Assembly (NCBI GenBank): GCA_905221605.1
Contig: CAJNDS010002696.1
Location: 62,001 to 126,000, forward strand
DNA length: 64,000 bases
Origin: Symbiodinium natans
Lineage: Eukaryota > Sar > Dinophyceae > Suessiales > Symbiodiniaceae
Direction of reading: 5' to 3'
Each line of letters starts with the position of its first letter. Positions within the stretch are counted from its first letter, which is position 1. The notes under the pieces were generated by a model. That model was given only the letters and a program-made list of their open reading frames with translations, did no database searches and was not told the origin of the DNA. Position numbers and translations under genes: made by a program. Shown in pieces: positions 9,430-21,106 of this stretch.

Positions 9430-9810
9430 CAGGGTTTAGGGTAATGGGTGCAAGCAGCGATGTTTTCCGAGCCGCCGCCGTTGATAACCTCTGACAACAC
9501 TGCCTGCTGGTGGGCGCCCGAGATCCTCTTCAACCAAGCTATGATGAGGCGGTACTTTTTTGTGGCATGGCGCGCGGCAAGGATTGGGTAGATAGGCAGC
9601 TGATGAAAGACCTGAAAGGCCAGCAGAGGGAGCGTCAGCGACGCGGAGAGCAGGAAAGGCACTCATGGAGGAGCAGCTAAACCCTAAACCCTAAACCCTA
9701 AACCCTAAACCCTAAACCCTAAACCCTAAACCCTAAACCCTAAACCCTAAACCCTAAACCCTAAACCCTAAACCGCGCTCGAGGAGGCTGAGGCGCTGGA
9801 GAAGTGAATA
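9430..9810 (+). other. Unique islands split by a CCCTAAA tract, candidate exons
   Basis: The island 9455-9600 reads MFSEPPPLITSDNTACWW and APEILFNQAMMRRYFFVAWR on +. The - strand of the same interval is also open (AARHATKKYRLIIAWLKRIS). After a 13-unit CCCTAAA tract (9679-9773), 9775-9804 reads ALEEAEALEK followed by a GTGAAT donor. One strand probably codes, but the evidence does not decide which. Confidence 0.3.
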
Positions 9811-9894
9811 AATCAGATTTGTTGCGAGAAGTGTTGCTGGCTTCCCACGACCTCAAGGACTTCAAAAACGAGCCCCCCCACACGTAAACACCAA

Positions 9895-10674
9895 ACCCCA
9901 CATTGCTGTTACGTATATATATATATATGGGCGGACGTCAAAATACCATGTATGTAAAATATGATGGAAGTGCGATATGAAGTTCCGCTCTTGCTGGTTT
10001 ATGTCTTCGCCACAAGGCGGCACCATGCGTATATGCAGGTTTCAGGCTCTTCCCCATGTAGGCGCTAGGATAGCGCTAGCGTGGCGCTAGGTGTTCCTTC
10101 CCAAAGGCTAACATTCTAGGGTTTAGGGTGTAGGGTTTAGGGTTTAGAGCGATCCAGCTTCGGGAAGCTTAAGTAGTATAGGCGGCCTGCGGCTTAGGCA
10201 AGACTGAGGAACATTGGGTTACACACCCTGAACCCTACACCCTAAACCCTGTGTTTGCTCCTGATGCATACTGCCGGCGTGCCAAAACTCTAAAGTCATG
10301 CGGCGAAATATGCGCTAGGTTGGCGCTAGCATCGCGCTAGCAAATATGAAGGGAAACTGCTTGCGGTGGCCACTTGCCCATCCAAGACATAAAGCAGTAC
10401 TAAGACAGCTGATTGGAAACATGGCCAACCTGGAAGAGGAAAGCACTACTAGCTCGCTTGAGCTCCAGTAGTTCCGAAGACGATGCCTGAGTCTTAAAAT
10501 GACGGCGCTAGTGTGTTTTGCGAGGTTTTTGCATAGGGAACAAGAATTAGTGCTACACTTTTGTACTTGCCAAAGCCATCGTTCCAGATCTTCGTTTTCC
10601 TTCTCGTCATAAGGCGGCACCATGATTTTTTCAGCATCCGCCGTTCCTGGAAGAAGGAATATTGACAGCCACCC

Positions 10675-10705
<31 letters not shown>
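9895..10705 (+). other. Low-telomere region with GCGCTAG repeats
   Basis: GCGCTAG/AGCGCTAGC motifs cluster at 10057-10093 and 10310-10342, with one more near 10504. AAGGCGGCACCATG occurs at about 10012 and 10611. TA or TATG runs stand near both edges (9912-9930 and 10675-10708). The - strand is open at 10315-10623 but matches nothing I recognise. It could be an eroded larger transposon. Confidence 0.4.
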
Positions 10706-10707
<2 letters not shown>

Positions 10708-11658
10708 TCATGTTGGATTAAAGCAGCAAATATACCTGGGTATTCGGTTCAGGTTTTGGGTTTTCGAGTTTTTAGGGTTTAGGGTTTAGGGTTTAGGGTC
10801 AGGGTTTAGGGGGCTGAAAATGGTCTAGGAACCCGACCCAGGCCTTCGTGCCTTGTCCGGTTCCCCTCTGGAGCGCAGCGCCGCGGTCGATGTGCGGGAT
10901 CCCGTGAAGCCGTCATCAGGGTTTAGGGTTTAGGGTTTAGAGTTTAGGGGGGGCATGTGGACTTGAGAGTTCGGGGTGGGGGGGGGGGGTGGGGCGGGCC
11001 GAGGGGGGGAAGGGGTCGAATATCAGGGTTTAGGGTGCAGCGTTTGTGGTTTAGGGTCATGGGGTTGTGGGTGCTGTTTCCAGTCAGTCTCGGCCTGCTG
11101 CAAGGCCTAAACCCTCACCCGCAACCCTAAACCCTACACCAAGCTAAATTCTACAGCAAGCGGATCGGAGTTGCGGCTTTAGGCTGAGTTCAAAACGGCT
11201 TCAGGGCCTTCAAGTCCTCAGGTCTTGACCGAAGCGCACCGAAAGCATGCAGAAACCTCACAAATATTATGGACAGCGACGAAGAACCTGGCAGGAGCCG
11301 CACGACAGTCGGCAAGACATGGCCCAACCTTAAACCCTAAACCCTAAACCCCAAACCCTCAAAGTTGGGGGCCAGGATATTTTGAAGTGCAGATCGTGGC
11401 ACCACGGCCCATGACCACGGTCACGCTGTGCGCCTTCTCGGCGCTTCTTCCGTAGGTGTGAAGGGTATAAAGAGACCCTTGATACTATTCCCCTCTATAA
11501 CCCCTATATTAATATCTAACTTATGTAAGGGGCCTGGTGCCATGGGAGTCGGTGATGGGGGGAACTGGGGCCTGCAAGCGATCCTGCCATTGTAGGAGTC
11601 TGCAGAGTCTTTTGGGCCCAGGTTTTGGGTCCCTAAACCCTATAAACCCTCTCTGGAC

Positions 11659-11665
11659 TTCCACG

Positions 11666-11705
<40 letters not shown>

Positions 11706-11737
11706 GGGAGAGAGAAAGAGAGGGAGAGAGAGGGAGA

Positions 11738-11771
<34 letters not shown>

Positions 11772-11775
11772 CCGA
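11659..11775 (+). repeat. GA microsatellite
   Basis: About 115 bp of AGAGAG with occasional GG, AA or CAG. The Arg/Glu-rich open frame over it is a composition artefact. Confidence 0.88.
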
Positions 11776-11958
11776 GGGGACAGACCGGCCGACCCAAAAC
11801 GGAACATAGTTTGCGTGGGAATCTCTTTACCTACAGTTTAATGGGTTATACCTACCAAGTAAGGGGTAGGAACTACCAAACTTGAGGTAAATAGCCTCCC
11901 AGGTAGCAACCCGAACGTACCTTTAACTCCGAACACACACCTTGCAAGGGTTGCTCGC

Positions 11959-12102
11959 AGGTTCATGGCGCTGATTAACCAATTATCACTTTACATATCA
12001 CTGTACTTATAGCCAGAGTAATTGGGGCACTTAAGGGGCTTATAAGTGGGTTATAATATAAGTACAGATATTATTGGTTGCTAAGTACCATGAACCTCCA
12101 AG
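11959..12102 (+). mobile_element. Family H inverted-repeat element, left end diverged
   Basis: The right end AAGTACCATGAACCTCCAAG is intact and followed by TA. The left end is only AGGTTCATGG plus ATTAACCAATTATCAC. Confidence 0.7.
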
Positions 12103-12390
12103 TACTCTCCACAAGGCCCCGGCTCCAGAAGCAGAGCAGCTACGAGGCTCTTTTCGGCGTCGGCTGCTGTCTTCAGTGTAGGTGGTGTCTGTGTAGGCCC
12201 TTGGGATATTTAAAACCCTAAAAACCCTAAACCCCAAGCCCTACACCCTAAACCCTAAACCCTATATCCCCTTGTGGGGTTTAAGAAGATGTTGTGTGGG
12301 AATGATTTTTCAGAGGATATTTTAAAGGGCCAACCTGAACTGAGTGTTGAGGGCCTGCATAGGGGCTTCAGGGCTTAGGGGTTCAAGGCA

Positions 12391-12860
12391 GCTTAGGGTT
12401 TAGGGTTTAGGGTTTAGGGTTTAGGGTTTAGGGTTTAGGGTTTAGGGTTTAGGGTTTAGGGTTCAGGCTTTAGGGTTCAGGCTTTAGGTTTTAGGGCTTA
12501 GGGTTTAGGGTTCAGGGGCGCAGTTTAGCGGGATGGAGTGGCCATCTTGTGCAAGGGCTGTAAGATCGCCATTGGTATTCCTCAAGCTGTACGTCGACCT
12601 CACCACAGCATAGGGTTTAGGGTTTAGGGTTTAGGGTTTAGGGTTTAGGGTTTAGGGTTTAGGGTTTAGGGTTTAGGGTTTAGGGTTGAGGGTTTAGGGT
12701 TTAGGGTTTAGGGCAGCATACTGATAGTGAAGAAAGCACTTTGGTACTCAGCCCCCAACCCCATAAGCCCTCAAGCCCCTCAAGCCCTGCCCTAATCCCT
12801 AAACCCTAAATCCTGAACCCTAAACCCTAAACCCTAAACCCTAAACCCTAAACTCTAAAC
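12391..12860 (+). repeat. TTTAGGG tracts around a candidate exon, then CCCTAAA
   Basis: Tracts lie at 12391-12520 and 12609-12715 (TTTAGGG) and 12781-12858 (CCCTAAA). The island 12538-12612 is open on + as VAILCKGCKIAIGIPQAVRR, which looks exon-like, but no family is recognised. Confidence 0.7.
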
Positions 12861-13004
12861 CTCCTGTTTAAAAGTTTAAAACCTTATTGAAGACTCCTCT
12901 CGTCGCAGGCCAGTGCCCTCCTGGCCTCCGCCCTGGACACTGCGCTCCTACCAGGCCCTGGGCCATACCCTTTTCAAGGTTTTAAGCCCTCAGCTCTAAT
13001 AGGG

Positions 13005-13060
13005 TTTCGGGTTTAAGGTTTAGGGTTTAGGGTTTAAACCCTAAAACCCTAAACCCCAAA
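13005..13060 (+). repeat. Head-to-head telomeric junction
   Basis: TTTAGGG units run into CCCTAAA units through the palindrome GGGTTTAAACCC (centre 13035/13036). This is the orientation expected where two telomere ends join, though the arms are short. Confidence 0.75.
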
Positions 13061-13369
13061 CCTTTCAGAGATTTTGGGGACATGCTCTAAATAAGTTCGT
13101 GTTTAGAGTTCAAGTTTTTTCCTAGGGCGCATATATGGTAGAAGCGCAGAGTTCAGGGCACCAAAAGCGTACTCAACTTGTGAACCCTAAATCCTAAACC
13201 CTAAACCCTAATCCCCATGTAAGGTTTAGGCCAGGCTGTCTTGAACTTGATTGCTTCCTTCCGACATAGAGAGCATCAGCGTCCTCGCAGCAAAGCGTAA
13301 GACCCACCAAAATAGCAACCCCTCTCCGCCCCCTGGAATCGGGACTATCTATGGGGTACGTCAGCTTAT

Positions 13370-13960
13370 GCAGGGTTTAGGGGTTTAGGGTTTAGGGTTT
13401 AGGGTTTAGGGTTTAGGGATTAGGGTTTAGGGTTTAGGGTTTAGGGCTTAGGGATTAGGGTTTAGAGTCTAGGGTTTGGGGTTTTTGGTTTAGGGTTTAG
13501 GGTTTGGGGATATCTGAGGCCCTCAAACCCTCGAGCCATGAACCCCAGAACACCGAGGCCGCCAGCGCGGCGGCCCGCGGCCCTCGGAGTTCGTGGCAGC
13601 TTTGGCCAGGGCCTTCGATAAACGCTAAACCCTAAACCCAAACCCTTAACCCTAAACCCTAAACCCTAAACCCTAAACCCTAAACCCTAAACCCCAAACC
13701 CCAAACCCCAAACCCCAAACCCCAAACCCCAAACCCTAAACCCTAAACCCTCACCCTAAACCCTAAACCCTCACCCCAAGGACCAAACAGCCGAAAGCCC
13801 GACAAGCCTAAAGCCCCAAAGCTCAGCAACCCCTAGGCCCCAGGGCCCTACACGCCCTAAACCCTAAACCCTAAACCCTACACCCTTTAGGGTTTAGGGT
13901 TTAGGGTTTAGGGTTTAGGGTTTAGGGTTTGGGTTTAGGGTTTAGGGTTTATGGTTACCA
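13370..13960 (+). repeat. Telomeric arrays in both orientations
   Basis: TTTAGGG runs at 13370-13510, CCCTAAA with CAAACCC and CTCACCC variants at 13626-13790, then CCCTAAA passing directly into TTTAGGG at 13856-13951. The island 13540-13625 reads RPSEFVAALARAFDKR on + and may be an exon. Confidence 0.8.
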
Positions 13961-16440
13961 TTCAACCCCAAAAGACCCCCCCCCCTGAAAACACAAAGCC
14001 TAAAGCAAAGCAAACTGCAGAAACAACATAAAACCGACCAAAAGCGCACCAAATCTGGACAAGCAAAACTAAACAAAAAAGTCTAAATGCCTGAACCTAA
14101 GCCCTATAAACCCTAAAGCCTAAACCCGAAACCCTAAACCCTTCGCCCTAAACCCTTAGCCCTAAACCCGAAACCCTAAACCCTTAGCCCTATACCCCGA
14201 ACCTAAACCCTAAACCCTAAACCCAGCCCGGAAAACCTTACACTCCAAACCCTAAACCCTAAACCTAATTCTTACATAGAGGATCATGTTGAGGAATACT
14301 TTTAGAGGCAGGGTGATTGGCTTGGCTAAGCTTCTCTGATCCCGTCATACGTCCTTGTCTGTATGCCATGATGGGCTCTTCTACGCTAAACCCTAAAACC
14401 TAAACCCTAAATTCTAAACCCTAAACCCTAAACCGTCTACTAATCGGTTGTCCCTTGAGGCTTCTGTCAGGTGTGGGGTTTAGCGTTCCGGGTTCCGGGT
14501 TTAGGGTGTCGTGTCTAGGATGTCAGTAGACATCAACTTCGTAGTACCGAGCTCTTTGATAGGTTTGTTGCTGGGCACTCTACGTAAATTTGGTGCGTGG
14601 GAGGGGGTTAGGGTTTAGGGTTTAGGGTTTGGGGTTTAGGGTTTAGGGTTTAGGGTTTAGGGTTTAGGGTCCAGGGTTTAGGGTTTAGGGTTTAGGGTTC
14701 AGGGTGAACGGCCGTGCCCCCACTGAGGCTCCGAACCACCGTCCAGTTTGCGGCATCTTCCAGGCACCATCTGTGGCCAACTTGTTTTAGGGGCGCCATT
14801 GTTATTCCCCCAGATAGAAGAGAATCCCCCCAAGCCTAACCCGGAACCCTGAACCCTAAAGCCGAACCTGGCGGTCTTTTGGCGTCTCCAAGGTAGGTTT
14901 GAGAGCCTTGGAAGGACCTTCGGTTTGGCAATGTTGTCTCGAAGCTTCGGTTCTGTCTACAACTTGATTGCGGTGCAGGGTTTTGGGGTTTGGGGTTTGG
15001 GGTTTTGGGCTTAGGTGTCTACATGATTCAACTGCTCTGTGCCAATGCCATTCTTCACGTTTTGCACATCCCACCTCGACCCGAAGCCATGGAAGCCCTC
15101 ATCACACCCTAAAACCCTATCAGCAAACACCCGAAAGCAACAACACGCAAGAAAGATCTATAAGCCCCAAATCCCTCAACAACACCACTAATCCCCTCCC
15201 CCTAATATTCAACCCCCTACCCCCTAATGTGAAATACACCCCCCCCCCCCCATACTGTAATATCGTCACAATAGGAGTATTCAGATAGTTAGGGGTTCCC
15301 ACATATACTATTAATATAATATAACCATAAATACTCGGAGTACTTAAGTATTCAGGGGGAGGGGCGGGGTGGTAAAATATTAGGGGGAGGGGATCAAATC
15401 CCCCAGAAACACGCTAAGTTGCAAGGCTCTGCCTCTGCCCGGCGCACCATTGGAGGCATGCGAAACCCGAAATCCTAAACTGCATAATGCACATCTGTCC
15501 AGTCACTCCAAGGTAAGCTCCTTCTCTGCAAGTTGTCCTAAACCCTTAAACCCTAAGTCTTTAAGTCTTTCAGTCTCTAAGTCCCGAAGTCCCCCGAAGT
15601 CCCCCGAAGTCCCCCGAAGTCCCTAAATCCCTAAGCAAGTTGTCCTAAACCTGAAACCCAAGCCCGAATCCCTAAGTCCCTAAGTCCCTAAGTCCCTAAG
15701 ATCCCTAAACCCTACCCCCTCGGGTCCGAGGTCGGCAAGGACCAACACTTCCGATGGTCCGTTCTTGTAAATGGGGAACCCTTCTATGAGCGATACCGTC
15801 CTGCTGCAACAAAGCCAAGCCAAAGCCGCGCCATTTTCAAAAGGGCTGGCAGGGTTTAGGTTTAGGGTTTTGATCGTCAAGCAGGTTTGGATTAACACGG
15901 TTTTGGTAAGCCAGTGCTAATAATTACCTACACCAAAGACAAAGATCCGAAAACTCTCCAAGCCCCACCCTGGCATCGCAACATCCCAACAGTCCCTAGC
16001 CACCTAGGGTTTAGGGTTTATAGAGTTTAGGGTTTACCCCCAAATCTTGATAACGGGCCCAAACAGGCCCCAACCACTGACACCCGATGTTGTGCCCCTC
16101 GTCGTCTCCAGATTTCAGGGTTGTGTGAGGGCTTTCGGGCTGTGTCAGGGCTTTCGGGAATAGGGTTTAGGGTTGCTTCAAGGTTTTTCTTTTTCACTAA
16201 CAGCGTGAACACTAGCAGCACACCTCCTTTCGCATAGCGCAGACCCCGCGCTCAGCGCCCGGCAGCCGCGACACACTGACCGCGATGGCCCAGGGCTCAC
16301 TGGGCAGTTCTCTGCATTGTGGGTCCTTGTGGGGTGCCTTGAATATTCCATGAGTCTCTGTAGTAGAACGAAAATTCCGGAAGAAACCACACCCAATCTC
16401 CAAGGAACCAAGGTAGCGCAGAAAGCCTGAGCGGTACCTC
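13961..16440 (+). other. Mixed region with degenerate CCCTAAA units
   Basis: Short tracts include 14608-14703 (TTTAGGG). C-rich and CCCTAAGT/CCCCCGAAGT short arrays lie at 15555-15705. Islands such as 14760-15120 and 15900-16440 show several short open frames on both strands. No gene can be named. Confidence 0.5.
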
Positions 16441-16585
16441 AACCCAGACCCTTGGGAGGATCCATAAATTACCTGGGGCTCCATTTGGCTACACTTTCGT
16501 ATAGTATGAATCTACCCTGCATGAGTAGGTATAACCCATAAAAAAGAGGGTCCCAGGCAGATCCTCTAAGGGTTCCGAAAAATGA
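16441..16585 (+). mobile_element. Family L-like element, diverged
   Basis: CCAGACCCTTGGGAGGATCC opens it and AAGGGTTCCGAAAAATGATCG closes the recognisable part. The middle does not match other copies. Confidence 0.5.
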
Positions 16586-16704
16586 TCGAACCTCCTCCTA
16601 GGCAGCCCTACGATCTCTTGGACTTGTCTTCCTTTGGCCTTTGAGAGTTCGGAGGGTTCAAAAGGCCAACCGAAGTCACAAAACCATAAGCCCAAATAGT
16701 GTTT

Positions 16705-17000
16705 AGGGCAGGGTTTGGGGTTTGGGGGTTTGGGGGTTTGGGGGTTTGGGGGTTTGGGGGTTTGCGGTTTTCGGAGCTTAGGGTTCAGGAGCTTAGGATT
16801 TTGGAGATTAGGGTTCAGGATCTCAGGGTTTAGGAGCTGAAGGTCTAGGAGCTTGGGGCTTAGGAGCCTTTAAGGGTCCAGAAGTTCAAGGCTGAACTAG
16901 CCTCCCCTAAACCCTAAACCCTATACCCTAAACCCTAAACCCTAAACCCTAAACCCTAAACCCTAAACCCTAAACCCTAAACCCTAAACCCTAAACCGCC
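16705..17000 (+). repeat. GGGTTTGG array and CCCTAAA tract
   Basis: An array of the 8-mer GGGTTTGG lies at 16713-16767, then TTAGGAGC-type degenerate units, then a 12-unit CCCTAAA tract at 16914-16997. Confidence 0.82.
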
Positions 17001-17090
17001 GCCGAGGCGGGCCACCTCTTCGACCTCACGTCCATGCCCGCCTTGCCGCTGAACCCCTACACTAGCGTCAGCGCCCTCGGAGTTCAAGAA
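16998..17090 (+). other. Candidate exon between CCCTAAA tract and family I element
   Basis: Open on + as AAEAGHLFDLTSMPALPLNP, YTSVSALGVQE and onward, with GC-rich third positions like the ankyrin exons. The left flank is a CCCTAAA tract, the right flank the I element. It is among the most protein-like islands; no family is recognised. Confidence 0.38.
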
Positions 17091-17397
17091 TCATGGGTTT
17101 CCCTACTACACCCCTCCATGCTACCCCCCTAAACCCTAAACCCTAAACCCTAAACCCTAAACCCTAAACCCTAAACCCTAAACCCTGAACCCTGAACCCT
17201 GAACCCTGAACCCTGAACCCTGAACCCTGAACCCTGAACCCTGAACCCTGAACCCTGAACCCTGAACCCCCCCCCCCCCCGGTTCCCCCTCAAAAACCTT
17301 AATGAAGCTTAATATCCCCAAATAGCCTTAATTATGGGGGGCAAATCAGGGGGGGGGGGGGGGGTAGTATAGAGGGGGGTAGTAGGGGAACCCATGA
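17091..17397 (+). mobile_element. Family I element enlarged by telomere-like arrays
   Basis: The ends TCATGGGTTTCCCTACTAC and GTAGTAGGGGAACCCATGA are inverted. Between CTACCCCCCTA and GGTTCCCCCTC sit CCCTAAA units (17127-17185), a uniform GAACCCT array (17186-17268) and poly-C. Compare the compact copy at 51482. Confidence 0.8.
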
Positions 17398-17399
17398 AA

Positions 17400-18560
17400 A
17401 GAGAAGGAACACCACAATGGACTTAGGGTCAGGGGTTTAGGGTTTGTAGGTTTATAGAGGTCTACCAGGGTTTTTATGGGATTTAGGGTCAGAGTTCAAC
17501 TTGCTAGCCCTTTTCCCTTTCTTGGGGTTCTGGTTCCCTTGTAAAGCGGGTTAGTGACTTGAGAGTTTTTTTGGTGGTTGAGGAACCAAAAAAAATCATC
17601 AAACAAAGCAAAAAACAACACAAACCCAACAAAACCACCCAAAAAAAAAACAAAAACAAACCCAAAACCCGAAACGTGCTGAGGTGGTTCTGCGTGGGGC
17701 GGAGGGGCGTCGGCTGCTAAACCTGACACGGACGCGCGGCACTCGGGAACTCCTGGTTTAGGTTTCTGGGCAGCTCTTATGGCTCGAGCTAGGGTTTAGG
17801 GTTTAGGGTTTAGGGCTTAGGGCTTAGGGCTTAGGGCTTAGGGCTTAGGGCTCAGGGTTGAGGGTTTAGGGTTTAGGGCTTACGTTTTATCATGAGTTCA
17901 GAATTGAGCGTTTAGGGTTTGAGGTTTCGGGTTTGTTCAGGGGCTTCTGGCGCGTTGGGGCGCCAAGCTCCCCTGAAGTCTTGCAGCATGCTTCCGGGCC
18001 CCCCAAGCCCGTAACCCTAAACCTTGAACCCTGAACCCTAAACCCTAAACTGGTTTACATTTCTGCCCTAACCCCAAACCCTAAACCTGAAATCCTGAGC
18101 CCTAAACCCTAAACTGTTTTACATTTCTGCCCTAAACAAACCCGAAGCACTCACACTTCCGCACGCCCGAAGCAAGCCCGAAGCCTAAACTGCGATGTTG
18201 TGAATCATGTAGCCTATGACCCTCTAAGCCTTCACCCTCAACCCTCAACCCTCAACCCTAAACCGTAAACCTGAGTATCCTTGGTTGCCCAACAAGTGGT
18301 GTGCTTGCGGTTTAGGGCTTTAGGGTTTAGGGTTTGGGGGTTTAGGGTTTGGCGGCTCATCCATAGGCTTCTAAGGGTATGTAGGGGCCTACAGGGTTTG
18401 TAATTCGGGTCTCTGCGGAGTTTGTAGTGTTTTGGGGCATCTGAATTGGAGTCTGGATTATCCGTAAACCCTGATCCCCCAAACCCTGGACCCTGAACCC
18501 TAAACTGGCCCCAAACCCAACCATAATTTCAAGAACCCCCCCTTATAGTTTCAGAATAAC
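17400..18560 (+). other. Degenerate repeats and A-rich stretch
   Basis: An A/C-rich segment (17585-17665) gives a Phe/Val-rich frame on - that looks compositional. TTAGGGC units form a small array at 17813-17850. TTTACATTTCTGCCCTAA occurs twice (18054 and 18119). No gene seen. Confidence 0.5.
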
Positions 18561-19105
18561 ATGAAGGGGCTACAGGAGAGGCCCTTATATCAAACGTGCC
18601 CCAAAGCAACTTTAGGCAGCGTCCTCTGCATTGTGAGAGAAGCCGGCTGGCATGGGCAACTCGACTCAGTTGAAGTGTGGCTGGGTTTGGGAAAGGTGCA
18701 AGGTGGTCAGACTCCGCACGGGCCGTTCACGGCTGGAGGCGAGCAGCGCTACAGGGGTTTGACGATGGCACTTCATTCCACAGTTGCTCTCTTGCTTGAG
18801 GCATCGATGCAGAAGTTGGCGCACTGGATTCGCCACAGTTGCCACGAGGTATGAGGATCGACCGGGCTTGCGATTCGTTCAACCCACGATTCAATGGATG
18901 AGGCCGATGTTCAAGGATGCCAAGACATGCGTGGTGGCTATGTCAAGTGGCACAACCAATCCTACATGGGCTACTTAGATATATGTGTCAGTGCAACGAA
19001 ATGGACTGCATCAGGAAGACGTCGTGGTTTTACAGTGTATATAATAGGAATCCATCAGTTCATAAGGGTCCCTTCCGGAAGATATCCGAAAAGCTCGAGA
19101 CGTTT
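18561..19105 (+). other. Telomere-free unique stretch with + strand open frames
   Basis: Open frames at 18561-18854 (MKGLQERPLYQTCPKATLGS...) and 18894-19115 (MDEADVQGCQDMRGGYVKWH...) could be exon pieces or a decayed retroelement. No conserved domain is recognised. Confidence 0.25.
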
Positions 19106-19107
19106 TA

Positions 19108-19345
19108 CTGCCACCCTAAACCCTAAACCCTAAACCCTAAACCCTAAAACCTAAACCCCAAACCGCTACTTTCGACGCAGACTCCCGCCTCGCGCCCGCC
19201 GCCAGAGCTACCTGCACCTGGGCTCTCTTTGCTTTCGGGTTTTGGGGTCAGGGTTTAGGGTTTAGGGTTTAGGGTTTAGGGCTTAGGGTTTAGGGTTTAG
19301 GGTTTAGGGTTTAGGGTTTAGGGGGGTTTAGGGTAGTTTAGGGTT
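19108..19345 (+). repeat. CCCTAAA then TTTAGGG tracts
   Basis: CCCTAAA runs at 19108-19165 and TTTAGGG at 19250-19345, separated by a GC-rich 85-bp island. Confidence 0.85.
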
Positions 19346-19545
19346 TGCTTGGGTTCAGGTTGTTTTTTTGGGGTTTCGGTTTAGGTTTGGGGTTTGATCA
19401 AGTAGGGTCTTCGGTGTCGAGGCTGGGCCGAAAATGCCACCCAATGAAACCCTCGGAACCCAGAACCTATGCATCGTGTCGTCGCATAGTCTGAGCACAT
19501 CCACCTGTAAAGACCAGGGTGGAGCAGTATAGAACCTTAAAACTT

Positions 19546-19550
19546 AAACC

Positions 19551-19645
<95 letters not shown>

Positions 19646-19648
19646 AAC

Positions 19649-19736
<88 letters not shown>

Positions 19737-19760
19737 ACCCTAACTCGAAACCCTAAACCC
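19546..19760 (+). repeat. CAACCCT array, about 28 units
   Basis: A nearly perfect array of CAACCCT (complement AGGGTTG), broken once by CAAACCT near 19645. It is the longest single-variant array in the window. The Ser/Thr/Leu/Asn/Pro/Gln repeat peptide across it is an artefact. Confidence 0.92.
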
Positions 19761-20339
19761 TAACTCACGAGCCGAGGCATCCGACTCGGATGCCAGTGCC
19801 TGTGCCATTTCCACAGGTTCCGGGGGTTCCGGGGCTTTTCGGTTGAGGGCCCTAGGGTTTAGAGGGGTATCGGGTGCTGGGTTTAGGGTTTGGGGTTTTC
19901 GGTTGAACCTTTCAGGGCGCGGGGTGTGTAGGTTTTTGGATTTGGGGCTTGGAGTTTACCAACCTGGCAGTGGAACGCGGTTGGAGGGGCTTTGGGACGG
20001 TTCTGGCACTCCGTGAGGCGTGTGGCACTCATGGGGGCTTGAATGCTTCATAGGTTTTAATCGCCAAAACTGTGTCATAGAGCTGCTAAAGCTGAAAAGC
20101 ACACCCCTGAACCCTAAACTCCCTAAACCCCAAACGAAGTTCGATTCCCGAACCCCTATGCCTTAGGCTGAAATGTGGCAATTTAAAGGGTTCGTTTACA
20201 AGGGATTCTAGTATTTCAGGGTACATAAGGGGGCACCCTCCAACATTTTTCGAGTTGCCTGCCCAGGCATTCTTTGGTCTTGCTCTGGCTTTAGCGTTTT
20301 TAAATTTGCAGCACCTCAACAGGACCGACATTTGAGCCT

Positions 20340-20848
20340 AAGACCGTAGAAATGAAGGGGTATAAGGAAGGATATTATTAGGGACCTTAGGGGGTAATTG
20401 TTTTGGGGTTATTTAGGGGCTACTTAGGTATATGGGTACTATATAAGGAGATATGGAAGTTATATAGAATAAGATTAAGGGTCGCTTCTAGGGGTCCCTA
20501 AACCCTAAACCCTAAACCCGAAACCCTAAACCCTAAACCCTAAACCCTAAACCCTAAACCCTAAACCCTAAACCCTAAACCCTAGGGGTCCCTGCCAGGT
20601 CTTCGCACCCGATGTGTCCAAGGATGGCACCCTTGCCGGGGACCCAGTCCAGGCTCAGGGTGCCGTGGGTTCCCCTGTTTAGGGTTTAGGGTTTAGGGTT
20701 TTAGGGGTTTAGGGGTTTAGGGTTTAGGGTTTAGGGTTTAGGGTTTAGGGTTAGGGTTTAGGGTTTAGGGTTTAGGGTTTAGGGTTTAGGGTTTAGGGTT
20801 TAGGGTTTAGGGTTTAGGGTTTAGGGTTTAGGGTTTAGGGTTTAGGGA
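20340..20848 (+). repeat. CCCTAAA tract and long TTTAGGG tract
   Basis: AGGGGTCCCTAAACCC opens a 12-unit CCCTAAA tract (20498-20584) that closes with CCTAGGGGTCCC, so the tract sits inside a short inverted GGGGTCCCTA context. A 23-unit TTTAGGG tract follows at 20680-20848 and abuts the truncated I element. Confidence 0.82.
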
Positions 20849-21106
20849 TTCCACGCCCCCCTATACTACCCCCCTAGGTTCCGCCCATACTTCAGGCTAT
20901 TTAGGGCTAGCTAAGTAAGGGGGGAATGCAGGTGGGGTAATAAAAAAAGAGGGGGGTACTTGGAGGTTCATGGTACTTACTAACCAATTATAACTGTACT
21001 TATAAGCCCCTTAAGTGCCCTAATATAGTCATAATTTGGGTTATAAGGTACACTTAAAAAAAGGTTACTAAGTACCATGCACCTCCAAGTAGTAGGGGAA
21101 CCCATG
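20847..21106 (+). mobile_element. Family I element hosting a family H element
   Basis: The left piece (CCCCCTATACTACCCCCC...GGTTCC) and the right piece (TAGTAGGGGAACCCATG) belong to family I. They are split by the H element at 20959-21089. The extreme left end is replaced by TTTAGGG repeats. Confidence 0.78.
20959..21089 (+). mobile_element. Family H element nested in family I, TA duplication
   Basis: Starts CTTGGAGGTTCATGGTACTT and ends AAGTACCATGCACCTCCAAG. TA stands on both sides; removing the element with one TA restores GGGGGGTAGTAGGGG of family I. Confidence 0.87.

Noticed and set aside
11537-11809. Arg/Glu repeat frame
   Set aside because: Lies on the GA microsatellite.
19519-19743. 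74-residue frame with repeating STLNPQP
   Set aside because: Produced by the CAACCCT array; no non-repetitive coding sequence attached.
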